Of a DNA stretch of 64,000 nt, positions 17,732-25,781 are shown one piece after another. This stretch comes from Anaerostipes hominis (ex Lee et al. 2021). GTDB lineage: Bacteria; Bacillota; Clostridia; Lachnospirales; Lachnospiraceae. Under the pieces are notes generated by a model. That model saw only the letters and a program-made list of their open reading frames with translations, ran no database searches and was not told the origin of the DNA. The stretch's first letter is position 1. Each line of letters begins with the position of its first letter. The stretch covers positions 372,001-436,000 of the forward strand of contig NZ_NQOG01000001.1 in NCBI RefSeq assembly GCF_002270485.1. The letters run 5' to 3'. The translations under genes and the position numbers were made by a program.

Positions 17732-18347
17732 TACCTTTAAAATCCTCCATTGTTTCCGATGAGTCTGAACTTATTCCTTCTTTTTTTAAGACTGCTTTTA
17801 CAGTATACAAAAGAATTTTACAGTCAAATAAAAAACTAATTTTGTGCACATATTGGATGTCCTTTTTAAATCTTTCATCCCAGCCCAAACAGTTTCTCCC
17901 ATTCACTTGCGCCCATCCCGTTAAGCCTGGTCTTACATTATGACGTTTCTTTTGCTCCTCATTATATAAGGTAATATATTCGACTAATAACGGCCGTGGC
18001 CCTACTAGACTCATTTCACCTTTTAGAATGTTAAATAATTCTGGTAATTCATCTAAACTGGTAGCTCTTAACTTCTTACCGAATTTTGTCAATCTGGCTT
18101 CATCAGATAACAATTCTCCTTTAGAGTCTTTTTTATTGGTCATTGTTCTAAATTTGTATAATTTAAATATTTTTTCATTCAATCCAGGCCTACTTTGCGT
18201 AAATATTACGGGCTTTCCAAGTTTCACTCTTACCAACACTGCAACCAGTAAAAAAACAGGAAATAGAACACAAATAGCAATTATTGATACTGTAAAATCA
18301 AAAAAGCGTTTTATATATTTTACATATACTTTTTGGCTACTCTTCAT
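17724..18347 (-). CDS. pglC: PglC-like phosphoglycosyltransferase (initiating sugar transferase)
   Basis: This is a small monotopic sugar transferase of 207 residues. A single N-terminal re-entrant hydrophobic segment (about residues 15-42) is followed by FTQSRPGL, KLYKFRTM and SLDELPELFNILKGEMSLVGPRP, with the catalytic Asp-Glu dyad at about 99-100. RPGLTGWAQVNGRN closes the domain. The lack of the large N-terminal domain of WbaP or WcaJ, and the pglE neighbour, point to the PglC type, which moves a phospho-bacillosamine-type sugar from UDP to undecaprenyl phosphate. The ATG at 18347 overlaps the aminotransferase stop as ATGA, with AAGGA upstream; an earlier in-frame ATG at 18359 has no good ribosome site. 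Confidence 0.9.
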   Translation of the reverse strand: MKSSQKVYVKYIKRFFDFTVSIIAICVLFPVFLLVAVLVRVKLGKPVIFTQSRPGLNEKIFKLYKFRTMTNKKDSKGELLSDEARLTKFGKKLRATSLDELPELFNILKGEMSLVGPRPLLVEYITLYNEEQKKRHNVRPGLTGWAQVNGRNCLGWDERFKKDIQYVHKISFLFDCKILLYTVKAVLKKEGISSDSSETMEDFKGNG

Positions 18348-19492
18348 TTTCCAAAACATCCTTTAACAATTTCACATACCTTATTTAAATCATCTATTGT
18401 CATTTTTGTATCGGACGGCAAACATATACCCCTTTCAAATATTGATTGTGCTGTTGCCTCATTATTTACGTAATCAAATTTCTCAAAATACGGTTGCATA
18501 TGCATTGGTTTCCATATTGGCCTAGCCTCTATATTCTCGTCTTCCAATGCAAGCTGAATATCCAAAGGGGTAATCAGACATGTTTTTGACATAATAAATG
18601 AAGATAGCCAACAATTACATTCTTGATATGCCCCATGTATTGGCATCATTGATATATCTGAAATGCCTCTAAACGATTCTTCATAATAATGAAAAATCTC
18701 CCTCTTCTTCTCTACCCTTTGCCCGAGAACCTTTAATTGTCCTCTTCCGATTCCTGCTACGATGTTACTCATCCGGTAATTATATCCTAATTCTTTATGT
18801 TGATAGTAACGCTCAAGTTCTCTAGCCTGTGTTGCCCAAAATCTTGCTTTTATAGCCATGTGTTCTGCATTTTCCGTATTACACAAAAGCATTCCTCCAC
18901 CAGAGGATGTAATAATCTTATTCCCATTAAAAGAAAGAATTCCATAATCTCCAAATGTCCCTGTCATTTTCCCTTTATATAATGACCCAAGACTTTCTGC
19001 TGCATCTTCCAAAATTGGAGCACCATACTTCCTACAGATCTCCCGAATTTCATCTATTTTAGCTGGAATTCCATACAAATGAACTACAATAACTGCCTTT
19101 GGTTTTAATCCTTTTGTCTCATAATGCTTAAATGCTCTCTCAAGAGCATCCGGACTCATATTCCAACTTTCTTTTTCACTATCAATAAACACCGGAATCG
19201 CATTTTGATAAATAATTGGATTAGCGCTTGCAGAAAAAGTCAAACTCTGGCAGAAAACAAGATCTCCTTGTTCCACACCTAAGGCTTTTAACCCTAAATG
19301 CAGGGCAGCCGTTCCTGAACTTAAAGCAACTGCATCATTTGCTCCAGTTACTTCACAAATTTCCTGCTCAAATTTATTTACATTCTCCCCAAGAGGAGCA
19401 ATCCAATTGGTATCAAACGCTTCTTTTATGTACTCCATTTCATATCCTTCATCGCTCATGTGTGGTGACGACAAAAAAATCCTTTTATTCAT
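18344..19492 (-). CDS. pglE: PglE-like UDP-4-amino-sugar aminotransferase
   Basis: The product has 382 residues and is in the DegT/DnrJ/EryC1 PLP family. FLSSPHMSDEG and DTNWIAPLGENVNKFEQE open the protein. SSGTAALHLGL (58-68), LEDAAESLGS (161-170) and FNGNKIITSSGGGML (188-202, PLP Lys at about 192) are present. The C-terminal ARPIWKPMHMQPYF matches Campylobacter PglE closely from memory. PglE aminates the 4-keto sugar made by PglF to give UDP-4-amino-4,6-dideoxy-GlcNAc. AAGGAG stands before the ATG. Transcription enters it from the Wzy-like gene and passes into pglC. No PglD-type acetyltransferase of about 200 residues is in the window. Confidence 0.9.
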   Translation of the reverse strand: MNKRIFLSSPHMSDEGYEMEYIKEAFDTNWIAPLGENVNKFEQEICEVTGANDAVALSSGTAALHLGLKALGVEQGDLVFCQSLTFSASANPIIYQNAIPVFIDSEKESWNMSPDALERAFKHYETKGLKPKAVIVVHLYGIPAKIDEIREICRKYGAPILEDAAESLGSLYKGKMTGTFGDYGILSFNGNKIITSSGGGMLLCNTENAEHMAIKARFWATQARELERYYQHKELGYNYRMSNIVAGIGRGQLKVLGQRVEKKREIFHYYEESFRGISDISMMPIHGAYQECNCWLSSFIMSKTCLITPLDIQLALEDENIEARPIWKPMHMQPYFEKFDYVNNEATAQSIFERGICLPSDTKMTIDDLNKVCEIVKGCFGK

Positions 19493-19539
19493 TCAAATTC
19501 TCCTTATCACAAATTACAGTTATTATATATAATAAAGAA

Positions 19540-20847
19540 TTAAATATCGCTTACTTGATTCCCTATATTATAATTATTTTTCTGCTGATTAAGAACTAAC
19601 ATTAATATAATTGAATAAACATAAGTTTCAATTAAAAACTGACATTCAAATAGATTTACGACAAACATAAAACAAGCGCAGATCAACCAATAGTCCGTTT
19701 TTTCATGATCCATCTGAATCACCTTTTTTATCAATATTAATAAAAATAAAATAAAAGCAAATACTCCGCATACAGATATTGTGCCAAGGTATCCATTATG
19801 GAAATCAAATGCCATCATTTGCCTTCTCTGTTGCTCTGCCCTTACAGGATCTTTGTAAATTTTCATAAAAATATCTTTTCTTTTATTTTGGCTATTTATA
19901 ACGCTTCCTGATCCCCAAAAATCCGTGAGTTTATTTGTGTTAATATCATACTTCCAGATCAAATATCTTCCGGTACTTCTTTGGTTTAGTTCTTGCTCTA
20001 TTGGATTCATAACTTCAACTTTACTAATATCAGTACTGTTTTTGTAAACTACACCATATAGTCCTGCTGTCATGCACACACATGCCACAAAAACTAATGT
20101 CACAAAAATTTTAATTATATACTTTTTCTTTGATAGCTGCATTAATACATATCCTATGCCACATACCATGAGAGCCACTTGTGCACTTCTAGCATGAACT
20201 AAATACATAAAATATATGGAAAAAGTACAGTACAGCCAAAAAAATATTTTTCTCTTTTTAAACACTGCCGCTGCCAAGACAACGGCCATACCTGTTAAAA
20301 TTCCAGCTCCATTTGAATTTGTATATAGTGAAGCGTAAGGGAAGCTTGCATAGCTGCTATATTTTGTAAGCCAAAGCACCACTCCCCCTTCCGGCGCAAA
20401 CACTCCTTTGGGAACAGCGTAAAAAATAAATATATTTAAAATATTTATAATTAAATTCAAAAAAATATACACTTTAAAAACACTATTTAAATTATCTATA
20501 TACTTTAAACTATAATAGCCTATAATTATGAGACCAAAGATCTCATAATATATTGTTTCTAGAGCATTTTGATCCACAGAAAAATCTCCAAAAAACAAAC
20601 TTCCACACCGAACAGTAAAATATAAAATAATCATCCAATTATTCTTTAATATATATTTCACTTCACCTTTTGTAGTATATAACAAGTTCCACAAAAAAGG
20701 AATCCAAAGAAGAAATGTTATATAAAATAACATTTCTAATCTTAGATTCCATTCTAGCATTCTAGCAAAAACTGTAGTTTGAAGAAAATATATACAAATT
20801 ATTATTCCTATAATCCATTTGGTAATATGACTATTTACCTTCTTCAT
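19540..20847 (-). CDS. O-antigen polymerase/ligase-like membrane protein (Wzy candidate 1)
   Basis: The product has 435 residues and is strongly hydrophobic, with about ten or eleven membrane segments. A large outside loop (about residues 275-350) holds NQRSTGRYLIWKYDINTNKLTDFWGSGSVI and MAFDFHNGYLGTISVCG, which match the Wzy/WaaL superfamily pattern of an Arg-rich loop and an H-N-x-Y-L segment. It probably polymerises repeat units. It is the first large gene after the operon promoter at 20905-20932, with GGAGAG before the ATG. It is not closely similar to the other polymerase-like protein at 3085-4425, so one of the two may be a ligase. Confidence 0.8.
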   Translation of the reverse strand: MKKVNSHITKWIIGIIICIYFLQTTVFARMLEWNLRLEMLFYITFLLWIPFLWNLLYTTKGEVKYILKNNWMIILYFTVRCGSLFFGDFSVDQNALETIYYEIFGLIIIGYYSLKYIDNLNSVFKVYIFLNLIINILNIFIFYAVPKGVFAPEGGVVLWLTKYSSYASFPYASLYTNSNGAGILTGMAVVLAAAVFKKRKIFFWLYCTFSIYFMYLVHARSAQVALMVCGIGYVLMQLSKKKYIIKIFVTLVFVACVCMTAGLYGVVYKNSTDISKVEVMNPIEQELNQRSTGRYLIWKYDINTNKLTDFWGSGSVINSQNKRKDIFMKIYKDPVRAEQQRRQMMAFDFHNGYLGTISVCGVFAFILFLLILIKKVIQMDHEKTDYWLICACFMFVVNLFECQFLIETYVYSIILMLVLNQQKNNYNIGNQVSDI

Positions 20848-20904
20848 CTCTCATCTCTCCAAAATGCCTAATCTTCTTGTAATTTTTTACTGTTATTAAC
20901 CTTT

Positions 20905-20932
20905 ATTATATCATATAATAATAAATTTACAA
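20905..20932 (-). promoter_or_regulatory. Probable promoter of the polysaccharide operon
   Basis: On the minus strand TTGTAA (20927-20932) is followed after 16 bases by a perfect TATAAT (20905-20910). The first ATG is about 58 bases downstream of the -10 box, at 20847. It is the only good sigma-A-like element upstream of the long run of closely packed minus-strand genes down to 1186. Confidence 0.65.
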
Positions 20933-20940
20933 ATAATTCT

Positions 20941-21096
20941 CTATTTTTTATATTTTTGTACTGATTTTTTTATATAAAAACTACCGAAAACAAAACACAG
21001 CATTATAAAAAATATTAACGTGTAAGTAATCCAATAGTTCCGCCTTTTATGTTTTTCTTTAGTCAGATAATTTTCTAAATAACGCATTATTTTCAT
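20941..21096 (-). CDS. Small one-helix protein, possible N-terminal remnant of a YfhO-family gene
   Basis: An ATG at 21096 with AGGAG 7 bases upstream opens a 51-residue frame. It has a basic start (MKIMRYLENYLTKEKHKRRN), one membrane helix (about residues 22-42) and a Lys-rich tail, ending in TAG at 20941. The helix segment WITYTLIFFIMLCFVFGSFYIKKS resembles the start of the YfhO proteins encoded at 23-28 kb (for example FILFIVMCFAAFYPF followed by GKSFIW). It may therefore be a truncated YfhO relative that lost its body, or a genuine small membrane protein. The good ribosome site supports translation. It lies between the subtilase gene and the operon promoter. Confidence 0.55.
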   Translation of the reverse strand: MKIMRYLENYLTKEKHKRRNYWITYTLIFFIMLCFVFGSFYIKKSVQKYKK

Positions 21097-21122
21097 AATG
21101 TATCTCCTCTTAAACTAAGATA

Positions 21123-23102
21123 TTAGAGTTTAATTTTTTTAACTTTCTCGTTTCCGCTTCGGTCTACCACATAAACCGTATAATACCTGCCCCTCTTCGC
21201 CTGAAAGCTGGCACTGCCTTTCTTATTCTTCAGCCTGCTTCCTTTTTTTCCTTGCTTAAAATAAGACGCAGATTTTTTCCCTTTTGCATATCTGAATTTT
21301 AATGTCTTTTTGCTCTCGTCTGAGGCTTTTATCCTAACTTTTGCTTTTGAACGGCTCTTTTTATATACTTTGACATTAAGCTTCGGCGGCTTCCCGGCAG
21401 TGATCTTTACGGTCTTCACTGTCTGGTTCCCTGCGCTGTCTCTGGCAAAAACCGTATAATACCCGGTCTTTTTTACTTTGAGTGTCCCGTTTTTTACGTT
21501 ATATCCCTTTTTCCCGTTGGAAAAGTAAGCGGAAGTCTTCTTTCCCGTTATGTATCTAACTGCAGCAACTGTTGTACTGCCTCTCTTTTTGGCACTGACC
21601 TTTGCCAGAGAATAATTCTTCTTCTGTGTTGTTTTAACTGTAATATATGGTGGATAGTAATTGGAATTCACAGTCTTTTCAGCATTCAAATATCCGCCGG
21701 ACGCCACTTTTCCATTTAAGCTGCTGATTCTGGTTGCTCCGCGCTTCAACGCATTTTTCGCCATAGCAGGGGTTATTCCCGGATACTTTGCGTAGATCAA
21801 AGCGGCCGTACCGGTAACCATAGGCGCTGCCATAGAGGTTCCGGTCTCAACGATCCCCCGTTCATTAACACCCAGGCTGAATATGTCCGTCCCCGGCGCT
21901 GCCAACAGAACACTTTTCTTTCCATAGTTTGAATAGGATTCTAAGTAACCTGTGTAATCAAGATTTGCAACCGATATCACGTTGCTGTAATTATAGCTGG
22001 CCGGATAAGCAGGATACCTGTCATTGTTGTTTCTCTCATTTCCCGCAGCGCAGATAAACAGCATATCTTTACTATCTTTTATCACATCCCTGAGCATCTT
22101 ATCGTTCTGGTAGGATCCAAAGCTAAAATTACATATCTTGGCCCCCATCTTTTTGGCATATTTTATGCCCTTGATGACACTCAAGGTTGTTCCTTCTCCT
22201 TTTCTCCCGCCCAGAACCTTGATGGTCATAAGCTTTACATTGGTGCCCGATGCAATCCCCGCTATTCCATAGCCATTGTTGCGCACAGCGGCGATAGTCC
22301 CCGCTCCGTGGGTCCCATGGTCATCCTCATAATTATTGTAGCTATAAGCCCTGTTTGAATAGACTTTGTTATTGTTATTATAAAAATTCCAGCCATAAAT
22401 ATCGTCTTTGTAGCCGTTTTTATCACTGTCTTTCCCGTTTTTCTTTTCTTTCGGATTCTTCCACATAACGGACTTAAGGTCAGTACTGGTGTAGTCAACT
22501 CCGGTATCAATATTGGCCACAATGACCTTACTCGTATTTTTTTTGTTCAGCTGTTTCCAGAGATTCTTTACATTAATATCCAATCCCTTTTTCTGTGGAA
22601 TCGTAACACCCTGTCCCCCACCCTGAGTGCGGACAAAGTCTGTAAGGTTTGTTCCATAGTTATAGAGCCCCCACTGTGCATAAAAGAAAGGATCGTTAAC
22701 ACCAGCCGTCTTCATGGCGCGCTCTCTCTCTGATACTCTGCCGTTCCCGTCTACCAGCCGATAGACATAGTTTGGCTGTATATATTCTACGTCATCATTT
22801 TTGTTCAGTTCTTTCACTGCGGCTGCCGTCTCTTTTTTCGTGTCTGCCTTTACCACCGCTACCGTCCCCGTTACCTGTTCGGCTTCTCCTGGTGTTTCCT
22901 CTATGATATTTTCCTTTTTTGTCTCGGATACACCGTCTTTGAATTTTACAATGACCTCTTTTGTCTTATATTCATTTGGGTCTGTCACTGATGCCGCGGT
23001 ACTCTCAGAATTATCGGCCCGGACTGGCTTTGTCCCTGGCTGAATGAAAATAAGGCCCCCTGCAAGACAGATTGCAGTCAATGTACTTATGGCTCTTCTC
23101 AT
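21123..23102 (-). CDS. Secreted subtilisin-like serine peptidase (S8) with two Ig-like C-terminal repeats
   Basis: The product has 659 residues. It has a signal peptide (about 1-29), then an I9-type propeptide (about 46-116, KEVIVKFKDG to YIQPNYVYRL). The catalytic domain shows Asp in VANIDTGVDYT (about 199), His in DDHGTHGAGT (about 262), Asn in CAAGNERN (about 355) and Ser in GTSMAAPMVTG (about 423). Two Lys-rich repeats of about 85 residues follow; each ends in a GYYTV/RYYTV, R-D/DRSGN-type motif. No sortase or S-layer signal is visible, so the basic repeats may hold it to anionic wall polymers (inference). The ATG at 23102 overlaps the YfhO stop as ATGA, with GAGGA upstream. Confidence 0.9.
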   Translation of the reverse strand: MRRAISTLTAICLAGGLIFIQPGTKPVRADNSESTAASVTDPNEYKTKEVIVKFKDGVSETKKENIIEETPGEAEQVTGTVAVVKADTKKETAAAVKELNKNDDVEYIQPNYVYRLVDGNGRVSERERAMKTAGVNDPFFYAQWGLYNYGTNLTDFVRTQGGGQGVTIPQKKGLDINVKNLWKQLNKKNTSKVIVANIDTGVDYTSTDLKSVMWKNPKEKKNGKDSDKNGYKDDIYGWNFYNNNNKVYSNRAYSYNNYEDDHGTHGAGTIAAVRNNGYGIAGIASGTNVKLMTIKVLGGRKGEGTTLSVIKGIKYAKKMGAKICNFSFGSYQNDKMLRDVIKDSKDMLFICAAGNERNNNDRYPAYPASYNYSNVISVANLDYTGYLESYSNYGKKSVLLAAPGTDIFSLGVNERGIVETGTSMAAPMVTGTAALIYAKYPGITPAMAKNALKRGATRISSLNGKVASGGYLNAEKTVNSNYYPPYITVKTTQKKNYSLAKVSAKKRGSTTVAAVRYITGKKTSAYFSNGKKGYNVKNGTLKVKKTGYYTVFARDSAGNQTVKTVKITAGKPPKLNVKVYKKSRSKAKVRIKASDESKKTLKFRYAKGKKSASYFKQGKKGSRLKNKKGSASFQAKRGRYYTVYVVDRSGNEKVKKIKL

Positions 23103-25765
23103 ACTCTTTTCCTCTTCTTTCTGGATACTACAATATAAATTATCAAGATGATCCCTGCAGCTGTACTGACAGCAACCCCCGGGATCAGCCACGGAGTTGT
23201 GTAATTTAACGTGATCTTGTGTTCACCCGGCGTAAGGACTAACCCCATATACATACCGTTGGTTTTTAATATTTTGGTCTTCCTGCCGTCTACTTTCGCT
23301 GACCATCCCTTAGAATATGCCACCGGAATACACAACAATTTTGTTTTCCTGGTCTTGATCTCCCCTGAAAATACATTGTCTTGATAGGTAATATTCTGAA
23401 GTGAATTCTGCTCTCTGTTTTTCAGCTCTTTCTGCATCTTTTCAGGATTTACAGAGATCAGAGAGATGGACTCTACACTGTATGTTCCGGAGCTTAAAAA
23501 ATTCACTTCAAAGTCCCCGTCACCGGTAATTCTCATTAGATAATCATGGCGTCCGAAATAGTAGGAACTCATCTTATCCTGAATATAAATATGCTGTTCC
23601 TTTGAGCCGTCCATGACATCGATCCCTTTGTTGCCTTTTTTCCCTTTTAAGGCAATATCTGAGATGTTGGATTTGTTTTTTGTCAAAGGGCTGTACCGGA
23701 GATTCTTAATATAGATGTAATTCTCCTTTTGGGAATTCAGTTTGACACGATACTTTTTGGTCTTTCCTCCCTTATTGACCGACAGGCTTTGTCTGCCGGA
23801 AAGTCGTTTCTCTCCAACATGTACAGAAGAACGTTCCTGCTTCTTAAGGCCTTCTACACCCTCATTCAGAACCGCCGACTTGATCATCGCCTGCTCACGT
23901 TCTGCCCCGTTCATGGAGTCGTACTCCTTTTGGCTCATCCATGAATCATACGTATACCCAAACGGAAGGGCATATGGGTTTTCATAGAGCCTGACCCCAT
24001 CTGTCTCATGGAGCAGACGGCAGCCCTTCAGGTTTTCATTTTCAGGCACCATAATATATTTGACCGAGGCAAGGCTTAACAGCCCCTGTCTCAGATCCAC
24101 ACCATGATACTTGTCAGCATACTGCATGCCCAACGTTTCATAGCTGCGCACTGTCTCCATTGTCTCCTTCGGGATAATGCTGTAGTAAGCGCTGACTGTA
24201 TTCAATTCGTCCAGAACACCATAATTGTGGAACCTCTGAGTTTCATTGTGGACTCTGACCATCTGACCTGCAGCCTGCTTTTTCAGCTGTTTATTTTCAT
24301 CAGAAGAAAGCAGTCTCAAGGCTTCTCCATGGTTTAAAAACTCACTGATATAATTTCTTCCGCCGTCACCGAAACGGTAAAATCCATGGACCCCGATGCT
24401 GATCACAATCAGCACTGAGATAACAATTTTGGTAGCTATATTCTTACTGTCCATGTTTTTCCACTGAAAAAACAGTAACACCAGGTAAAACAAAAAGAGA
24501 AAAATACCGGCTATATAGGCTCCATCATTTTTAAACACATCCGGCTTGCTCAGCTCAGCCACTCTGATGATCAGATTATAAATAGAGATGCCGATCAGGA
24601 TCCCCATGATCTGGCGCTTGGACATATGAAAAAGTCTCGGATACATCTCTGCCACAAGCAGTGCAATGATGAACGTAAAGACAAAACTCCAACGGTTTGT
24701 GACGTAGGAAAAACCGTTAAAGATAAATCCGAACACTGGAAGTGCCAGGAATATGATACAGCCCAAAAAGGCCAGTTTGTATTTTTTATGTTTCATCCGG
24801 CGGGAATACATCAAAAACAGAACAACGATGCCTGCAATGGGGATGAAACCTACATTGGTCGACTGTCCGCTGTTTCCGTATCCCACAAAATTCTCCAGGA
24901 ATAAAATATAATACTTGAACGGATAAGCGATCAGATTGTGGACCTGCCCGCCTCCGCGGCCGTTTCCTAAAAAGCCATAGACCGCAGGCAGAAGAATCAC
25001 TGCTGAAAGAGCCACTCCCAGAATATAATATCCTGCGAATCCTCTGAGCAGCACGAGAAAGTTTTTAAGCCTGTCCTCGGCATAGTATTGATAAAACCGG
25101 ATCAGTGCATAGATGACTGTAAAAATCGTCAACATGTATAAGAAATAAAAGTTACTCATCGATGCCACCGCAGTGACTGCGATAAACAGGTAAGGACGTT
25201 CTTTTTTATAGATCTTTTCAACGCCCAGGCACAGCAGTGGAAAATAAATCATCGGATTAATAAAAAATGGATGCCTGAGTCCTGAACGGAAAATAAAACC
25301 GCAGAACACATACACAAGAGCCCCCAGCACAGAAGCGAAATTATTTTTGTTCATCTTTCTGCAATATAACATAAAGGCTGTTCCCGCTAAAAACATCCGC
25401 AGAAGGATCATAAAATTATACATAACTTCCGTATGTTTCATCGGCACGAAGATATACAGAAGATTCAGCGGATCACCGATGGCATAATAATTTAACGTGG
25501 ATAAAATATCTCCTCCGTAGCCAAGATTCATATTCCACATAGGAAGTGACGGATGCCCTAAAAAAATGCTTTTCACTGCTTCCCGCAGATAATGACCCCA
25601 GTAAGCCAGCGACTCAAAATGCTGGGTCAATCCGTCTTCCACGCCTGCGGCCCAGATAAACGATTTTCCTTCTGCGATAAACGGATAAAAAGCCGCAAAA
25701 CACATTACAATAAATAATATGAAATATAGCAAATAATATTTCTTTGTACTCCTTTGTGATGTCAT
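23099..25765 (-). CDS. YfhO-family membrane glycosyltransferase-like protein (copy 1)
   Basis: The product has 888 residues with about a dozen membrane segments in the first 480 residues. A large extracytoplasmic domain (about 480-845) and one C-terminal helix before KKRKRV follow. The first outer loop carries GDGLTQHFESLAYWGHYLR-type residues (here VEDGLTQHFES), and LGYGGDILSTLNYYAIGDPLN follows; both are hallmarks of the YfhO (GT-C-like) family. In Bacillus and Listeria YfhO proteins transfer sugars from undecaprenyl phosphate onto lipoteichoic acid, with a CsbB-type GT2 and a GtcA flippase. Both partners occur nearby (29821-30747, 28624-29049). It is a paralogue of the gene at 25782-28427, 16 bases upstream. 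Confidence 0.85.
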   Translation of the reverse strand: MTSQRSTKKYYLLYFILFIVMCFAAFYPFIAEGKSFIWAAGVEDGLTQHFESLAYWGHYLREAVKSIFLGHPSLPMWNMNLGYGGDILSTLNYYAIGDPLNLLYIFVPMKHTEVMYNFMILLRMFLAGTAFMLYCRKMNKNNFASVLGALVYVFCGFIFRSGLRHPFFINPMIYFPLLCLGVEKIYKKERPYLFIAVTAVASMSNFYFLYMLTIFTVIYALIRFYQYYAEDRLKNFLVLLRGFAGYYILGVALSAVILLPAVYGFLGNGRGGGQVHNLIAYPFKYYILFLENFVGYGNSGQSTNVGFIPIAGIVVLFLMYSRRMKHKKYKLAFLGCIIFLALPVFGFIFNGFSYVTNRWSFVFTFIIALLVAEMYPRLFHMSKRQIMGILIGISIYNLIIRVAELSKPDVFKNDGAYIAGIFLFLFYLVLLFFQWKNMDSKNIATKIVISVLIVISIGVHGFYRFGDGGRNYISEFLNHGEALRLLSSDENKQLKKQAAGQMVRVHNETQRFHNYGVLDELNTVSAYYSIIPKETMETVRSYETLGMQYADKYHGVDLRQGLLSLASVKYIMVPENENLKGCRLLHETDGVRLYENPYALPFGYTYDSWMSQKEYDSMNGAEREQAMIKSAVLNEGVEGLKKQERSSVHVGEKRLSGRQSLSVNKGGKTKKYRVKLNSQKENYIYIKNLRYSPLTKNKSNISDIALKGKKGNKGIDVMDGSKEQHIYIQDKMSSYYFGRHDYLMRITGDGDFEVNFLSSGTYSVESISLISVNPEKMQKELKNREQNSLQNITYQDNVFSGEIKTRKTKLLCIPVAYSKGWSAKVDGRKTKILKTNGMYMGLVLTPGEHKITLNYTTPWLIPGVAVSTAAGIILIIYIVVSRKKRKRV

Positions 25766-25781
25766 ATCTTTGTCGCTCCTT

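Noticed and set aside
21110-21133. TTAAACT/AGTTTAA inverted repeat at the subtilase stop codon as a terminator
   Set aside because: The stem is only seven A/T-rich pairs with no following T run on the minus strand.
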